In this document: piece by piece, positions 13,632 through 17,078 of the stretch
Layout: each line of letters begins with the position of its first letter
Numbering within the stretch: position 1 is the stretch's first letter
Source of the DNA: Thermodesulfobacteriota bacterium
GTDB taxonomy: Bacteria > Desulfobacterota > SM23-61
Assembly: GCA_030018715.1 (NCBI GenBank)
Contig: JASEHN010000014.1
Location: 1 to 17,078, forward strand
Length of the DNA stretch: 17,078 nucleotides
Direction of reading: 5' to 3'
Notes under the pieces: generated by a model
Told to the model about the DNA's origin: nothing
What the model saw: the letters and a program-made list of their open reading frames with translations, nothing else
Databases searched by the model: none
Position numbers and translations under genes: made by a program

Positions 13632-14941
13632 GCATCGAGGTCATCACTCTCCTTCTCTTCGGCGCCATCATCCTCTTCCTCGTTCTGGGCCTTCCGCTCG
13701 CTTTTGTCCTGGGAGGGGTCGGGCTGGTGGGCTGTTATTTTCTCTGGGGAAGTAAAGGTCTTTTTATAGTTGCCTCCCAGACCTATGGGGCCATGGGCAA
13801 GTTCACTCTTTTGGCCATCCCCCTCTTTATTTTTATGGCTATGATTCTGGAACGAGCCGGCGTAGCCGACGATCTCTATACCATGATGCACCGCTGGATG
13901 GGCCCCTTGCGCGGAGGATTAGCCATCGGCACGGTGTTAATCTGTACCATCTTCGCGGCCATGGCCGGAATCAGCGGGGCGGCCACCGTATCCATGGGAG
14001 TCATTGCCCTTCCGGCCATGCTCAAGCGGGGATACGATAAAACTATCGCCATGGGCTGCATCTCTGGCGGAGGCGCCCTGGGGATCCTCATCCCTCCCAG
14101 CGTGCCCATGATTCTGTATGCCACCCTAACAGGAGAGTCCATTGGCGGGTTGTTTGCCGGGGGTATATTCCCCGGGCTTCTCCTGGCTTTTTTGTTCATC
14201 CTCTATATCGGCATCCGCTGTTTCTTCCAGCCCTTCCTGGGGCCGGCGCTTCCCAGGGAAGAAAGGGCCACCTGGCAGGAGAAATTTATCTCCCTCAAGG
14301 CCGTGGCCCTGCCGGTCATGATCATCGTCATGGTTTTGGGTTCTATTTATGCGGGGGTCTGTACGGCCACCGAAGCAGCCGCTTTAGGGTGTCTGGGGGC
14401 CTTAATTTCGGCAATCGTTTACCGCAAGCTGAAATGGGATTTGGTCAAGGAGGCCTGCTACAGAACGGCCAGCCTCACGGCCATGATCATCTGGATTCTA
14501 ATTGGGGCTTATTGTTTTACATCGGTCTACACCGGCACGGGAGCCCATGAATTGATGGAAAAAATCCTCCTGTCCATTCCTGGCGGGCGCTATGCCATTC
14601 TGCTAACCATGCAGCTCGTCTTTTTCATCCTGGGGTGCATCCTGGACCCGGTGGGGATCATCATGATTTGCACGCCTGTTTTTGTTCCAGTGATCAAGTC
14701 CCTGGGATTCGATCCCCTGTGGTTCGGTGTGCTCTTTATCATGAACATGGAGATGGGGTATTTGACTCCCCCCTTTGGTTTCAACCTGTTTTATATGAAA
14801 GCCATTGTCCCGCCCGGCATAACCATGAGCGATATCTACCGATCCATTGTTCCCTTTGTTATTCTGCAAGGGGTTGGGCTGATCATCGTTGTCATTTTTC
14901 CGGAGATCGCCCTCTGGCTCCCCAAAAGTATGGTCCGGTAA
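13628..14941 (+). CDS. dctM: TRAP transporter large permease, DctM family (system 2)
   Basis: This is the ion-coupled transport subunit of the second importer. The 437-residue, highly hydrophobic protein has the expected motifs: FIFMAMILERAG (67-78), GGALGILIPPS (148-158), TATEAA (246-251), DPVGIIMICTPVF (340-352) and LTPPFGFNLFYMKA (379-392). It begins within the last codon of dctQ. Many segments can be laid directly over the first DctM (for example SLGFDPLW against KLGFDPLW), showing common descent, while CIFAAMAGISGAAT-type segments differ. No truncation. It is the last gene of the second TRAP operon and faces dxs across a 232-base convergent gap. Confidence 0.94.
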   Translation: MSIEVITLLLFGAIILFLVLGLPLAFVLGGVGLVGCYFLWGSKGLFIVASQTYGAMGKFTLLAIPLFIFMAMILERAGVADDLYTMMHRWMGPLRGGLAIGTVLICTIFAAMAGISGAATVSMGVIALPAMLKRGYDKTIAMGCISGGGALGILIPPSVPMILYATLTGESIGGLFAGGIFPGLLLAFLFILYIGIRCFFQPFLGPALPREERATWQEKFISLKAVALPVMIIVMVLGSIYAGVCTATEAAALGCLGALISAIVYRKLKWDLVKEACYRTASLTAMIIWILIGAYCFTSVYTGTGAHELMEKILLSIPGGRYAILLTMQLVFFILGCILDPVGIIMICTPVFVPVIKSLGFDPLWFGVLFIMNMEMGYLTPPFGFNLFYMKAIVPPGITMSDIYRSIVPFVILQGVGLIIVVIFPEIALWLPKSMVR

Positions 14942-14952
14942 AAAGTCTTATG

Positions 14953-14973
14953 CGCGCCGCGATAAGCGGCGCG
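14953..14973 (+). terminator. GC-rich hairpin after dctM2, possible terminator
   Basis: CGCGCCGC (14953-14960) and GCGGCGCG (14966-14973) form a perfect 8-base stem with a GATAA loop, 11 bases after the dctM stop. No T-run follows, so it could stop transcription weakly or protect the mRNA end. Confidence 0.4.
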
Positions 14974-15019
14974 AATAACTAAGGAAAAGTGTAACAGGTT
15001 AGCGATTTGAAAAGATGTC

Positions 15020-15127
15020 AAATCCCCCTTTCTCCCCCTTTTTCAAAGGGGGAAAAGGCTGAGTCTTTTATCGAATCCCAATAAAAAACCTCTTCTCCCT
15101 TTGCAAAAGGGAGGTCGGGAGGGATTT
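15020..15127. repeat. Palindromic intergenic repeat in the convergent gap
   Basis: AAATCCC (15020-15026) and GGGATTT (15121-15127) are the outer ends. Inside are two stem-loops, CCCCCTTT/AAAGGGGG (15034-15052) and CTCCCTTT/AAAGGGAG (15095-15113). This C-run/G-run layout resembles dispersed palindromic repeats of many bacteria. It separates the convergent dctM and dxs genes and probably supplies terminators for one or both. Confidence 0.6.
15082..15113 (-). terminator. Probable dxs terminator within the repeat
   Basis: Read on the minus strand, CTCCCTTT-TGC-AAAGGGAG is an 8-base stem with a 3-base loop, followed after AAGAGG by TTTTTTAT. It lies about 60 bases after the dxs stop. The 6-base gap before the T-run is longer than ideal. 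Confidence 0.45.
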
Positions 15128-15173
15128 CTGGTCCGCCTGAGGCGGATCAAAACGCTAAATTGTTACGGAAAAG

Positions 15174-17045
15174 TTAAAAGAAGGTTTTTATTGCCTGATA
15201 AATTCCTTCGGCATCGATGCCGTATTTATGCCTCAAAAAATCCTGAGGCCCATGTTCCACGAAGGTGTCCGGAATTCCCAGTCGTTTAACTTGCACAGAA
15301 TGAATCCCCGTTCTTTCCAGAAGCTCTAATACCGCGCTGCCGAATCCTCCTTGCAGGGCATTCTCTTCTACCGTAATAACCTTCTGAATCCCGGAGGTGA
15401 GGGAGCAGATGAGCTCTTCATCCAGAGGCTTGACAAATCTGGCATTAACCACCGTAGCCTGTATGCCAAGTTTTTCCAACCGTAGAGCAGCCTCCATTGC
15501 CGGCCGAACTGTCGAGCCGATGGCCAGGATAACAACATCTCCCCCGCGCTCCAGAACTTCTGCTTTGCCGATAGGCAATTCTTTTAATTCCGCATCCAGA
15601 TGTCCGCTCCAGCCATTTCCCCGGGGATAACGTAAAGACACGGGCTGGCCGCAATTTACTGCGGCCTTGAGCATGTGTTGTAGCTCATTTTCATCTTTGG
15701 GAGCCATAACAATGAGATGGGGAATATGGCGCAGATAGGAAAAATCGAAAAGGCCATGATGGGTGGGTCCATCCGACCCGACGATTCCACCGCGGTCCAT
15801 GGCCAGGACCACGGGAAGTTTCTGCAGGCAGACATCGTGCAGGATTTGATCGTAGGCCCGCTGCATGAAAGTCGAGTAAACCGCAACCACCGGAATGAAT
15901 CCTTCAGCCGCCAAACCCGCGGCAAAGGTAATGCCATGCTGCTCGGCAATCCCCACGTCGTAGAACCGGCCGGGAAATTCCGCGGCAAAAGCATCCAGGC
16001 CTGTACCCTGGGGCATGGCCGCCGTGATGCCGACCAACCGGGGATTCTCCCTGGCCAGCTTTACCATGGTTTGCCCGAAGACCTGGGTGTAGGAAAGGGA
16101 TTCACCCTCGGGCTGGATGATTTCCCCTGATTCAGCATGGAAAGGTCCGACCCCGTGAAAAGTTACGGGATCCTTTTCCGCAGGCGGGTACCCTTTGCCC
16201 TTGGTCGTAATGACATGGACCAGAATCGGGCCGTGGAGTTTCTTGATGTTGCGAAAGTTTTCGACGAGCGCCTCGATCTTGTGGCCGGGCAAAGGGCCAA
16301 CGTACTTGAACCCCAGCTCTTCAAAAAGCAATCCCGGAAGAAAGAATCCCTTGAGGGACTCCTCGGCGTATTTGGCCCATTTCAAGGCTGCGTCCCCTAT
16401 GCCGGGCAGGTTTTTGAGAAAGCCCTTGATCTCGTCCCGGAAGCGGGTGGCGAATTGTCCGGTCAACAAGCGGTTCAGGTAGGAAGAGAGCGCGCCGACA
16501 TTGGGAGAAATGGAATGTTCATTATCGTTTAAGATAACGGTCAAGTCCTTATCCATTGCTCCGGCCTGGTTTAATCCTTCAAAGGCTAAGCCGGCGGTCA
16601 TGGACCCATCGCCGATGACGGCGATAACTTTATGGCTCTCGCCCCGCAGGCAGCGGGCATGGGCCATTCCCAGGGCCGCTGAGATGGAAGTGCTGGAATG
16701 CCCTGCCCCGAATGCATCGTAAGGGCTCTCCTCCCTGCGCGGAAACCCGCAGATTCCCCCGCACTGCCGCAAGGTATGAAAGTTTTTCCTCCGGCCGGTG
16801 ATGAGCTTGTGGGCGTAGGTTTGGTGGCCGACGTCCCAGATCAGGCGGTCCTGCGGAGTGTCGAAAACATAATGGAGGACCAGGGTCAGCTCCACCACCC
16901 CCAGGCTGGAAGCCAAGTGTCCGCCTGTTTGGGAAACCGTGCTGAGGATTTCCTCGCGGATCTCCTGGGCCAACATTGGCAGGTCCGCAAGGCGCATCTT
17001 ACGCAGGTCCGCCGGGCTATCGATCAGGTTGAGCAAGCGTCCCAT
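15174..17045 (-). CDS. dxs: 1-deoxy-D-xylulose-5-phosphate synthase
   Basis: Dxs joins pyruvate and glyceraldehyde 3-phosphate with loss of CO2, using thiamine diphosphate, as the first step of the MEP isoprenoid pathway. The cytoplasmic 623-residue protein has the normal length. It shows DVGHQTYAHK (71-80), the thiamine-binding GDGSMTAGLAFEGLNQAG (145-162) with NDN at 173-175, VGIAEQHGITFAAG (364-377) with the catalytic Glu368, and DRGGIVGSDGPTHHG (417-431) for substrate binding. The C-terminal transketolase domain ends with an FVEHGPQ segment. The start ATG directly follows the TGA of a preceding frame, so the gene is probably coupled to an upstream gene. All key residues look intact. Its presence argues for the MEP rather than the mevalonate route. 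Confidence 0.97.
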   Translation of the reverse strand: MGRLLNLIDSPADLRKMRLADLPMLAQEIREEILSTVSQTGGHLASSLGVVELTLVLHYVFDTPQDRLIWDVGHQTYAHKLITGRRKNFHTLRQCGGICGFPRREESPYDAFGAGHSSTSISAALGMAHARCLRGESHKVIAVIGDGSMTAGLAFEGLNQAGAMDKDLTVILNDNEHSISPNVGALSSYLNRLLTGQFATRFRDEIKGFLKNLPGIGDAALKWAKYAEESLKGFFLPGLLFEELGFKYVGPLPGHKIEALVENFRNIKKLHGPILVHVITTKGKGYPPAEKDPVTFHGVGPFHAESGEIIQPEGESLSYTQVFGQTMVKLARENPRLVGITAAMPQGTGLDAFAAEFPGRFYDVGIAEQHGITFAAGLAAEGFIPVVAVYSTFMQRAYDQILHDVCLQKLPVVLAMDRGGIVGSDGPTHHGLFDFSYLRHIPHLIVMAPKDENELQHMLKAAVNCGQPVSLRYPRGNGWSGHLDAELKELPIGKAEVLERGGDVVILAIGSTVRPAMEAALRLEKLGIQATVVNARFVKPLDEELICSLTSGIQKVITVEENALQGGFGSAVLELLERTGIHSVQVKRLGIPDTFVEHGPQDFLRHKYGIDAEGIYQAIKTFF

Positions 17046-17078
17046 TCAGTTCGTTCTCTTCAAGATGAATTGGGCGAT
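17046..17078 (-). CDS. Partial C-terminus, possibly a prenyl diphosphate synthase (ispA-like)
   Basis: On the minus strand the frame IAQFILKRTN ends in TGA immediately before the dxs ATG. A hydrophobic-then-basic ending of this kind is common in FPP/GGPP synthases, and ispA often precedes dxs in proteobacteria. Only ten residues are visible, so identity is inferred from position, not proven. Confidence 0.35.
   Translation of the reverse strand: MAQFILKRTN

Noticed and set aside
1..17078. tRNA, rRNA, CRISPR arrays, prophage or transposase genes
   Set aside because: None was found by eye on either strand; the repeats present are few, palindromic and not regularly spaced.

Overview
The window looks like part of a chromosome from an anaerobic, selenocysteine-using Gram-negative bacterium, most likely Desulfobacterota (the former Deltaproteobacteria). 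This is inferred from several things together: two TRAP transporters, selA, a compact HNH protein, a dxs that may follow a prenyltransferase gene, and palindromic intergenic repeats of the type that pair ATTCCGGC with GCCGGAAT. No rRNA, tRNA, phage, plasmid or CRISPR signal was found, so the species cannot be fixed from this stretch.

Region A (1-1081) has no convincing gene. It carries two copies of a MITE-like palindromic repeat (1-119, cut by the window edge, and 777-921), a GC-rich structured element (332-500), a possible promoter followed by a perfect 7-4-7 palindrome (644-694), and an orphan anti-SD-complementary sequence followed by a second 7-4-7 palindrome (986-1034).

Region B (1082-7222, + strand) reads as one catabolic cluster. 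It contains a three-part TRAP importer (dctP, dctQ, dctM), a beta-keto acid cleavage enzyme (BKACE, DUF849), a 3-hydroxyacyl-CoA dehydrogenase-type enzyme and an extended SDR (epimerase or threonine-dehydrogenase-like). The simplest model is uptake of a small hydroxy acid, oxidation or rearrangement by the SDR and/or the dehydrogenase to a beta-keto acid, then cleavage with acetyl-CoA to acetoacetate and a new acyl-CoA. The substrate is unknown. This is the best candidate for an undescribed pathway in the window. A strong hairpin lies between dctP and dctQ.

Region C (7223-11937, + strand) starts with a structured 347-base intergenic stretch ending in a near-consensus sigma-70 promoter. It then has a small basic protein, an iron-containing alcohol dehydrogenase, SelA, an HNH nuclease-family protein and, after a palindromic repeat, a SpoU/TrmH-type RNA 2'-O-methyltransferase. 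The first four genes are tightly spaced and probably co-transcribed.

Region D (12027-14941, + strand) is a second complete TRAP importer with no catabolic enzyme beside it. Region E (15174-17078, - strand) is dxs, preceded by what may be the last codons of a prenyl diphosphate synthase (ispA-like). The convergent gap 14942-15173 holds a GC-rich hairpin, a palindromic repeat and a probable dxs terminator.
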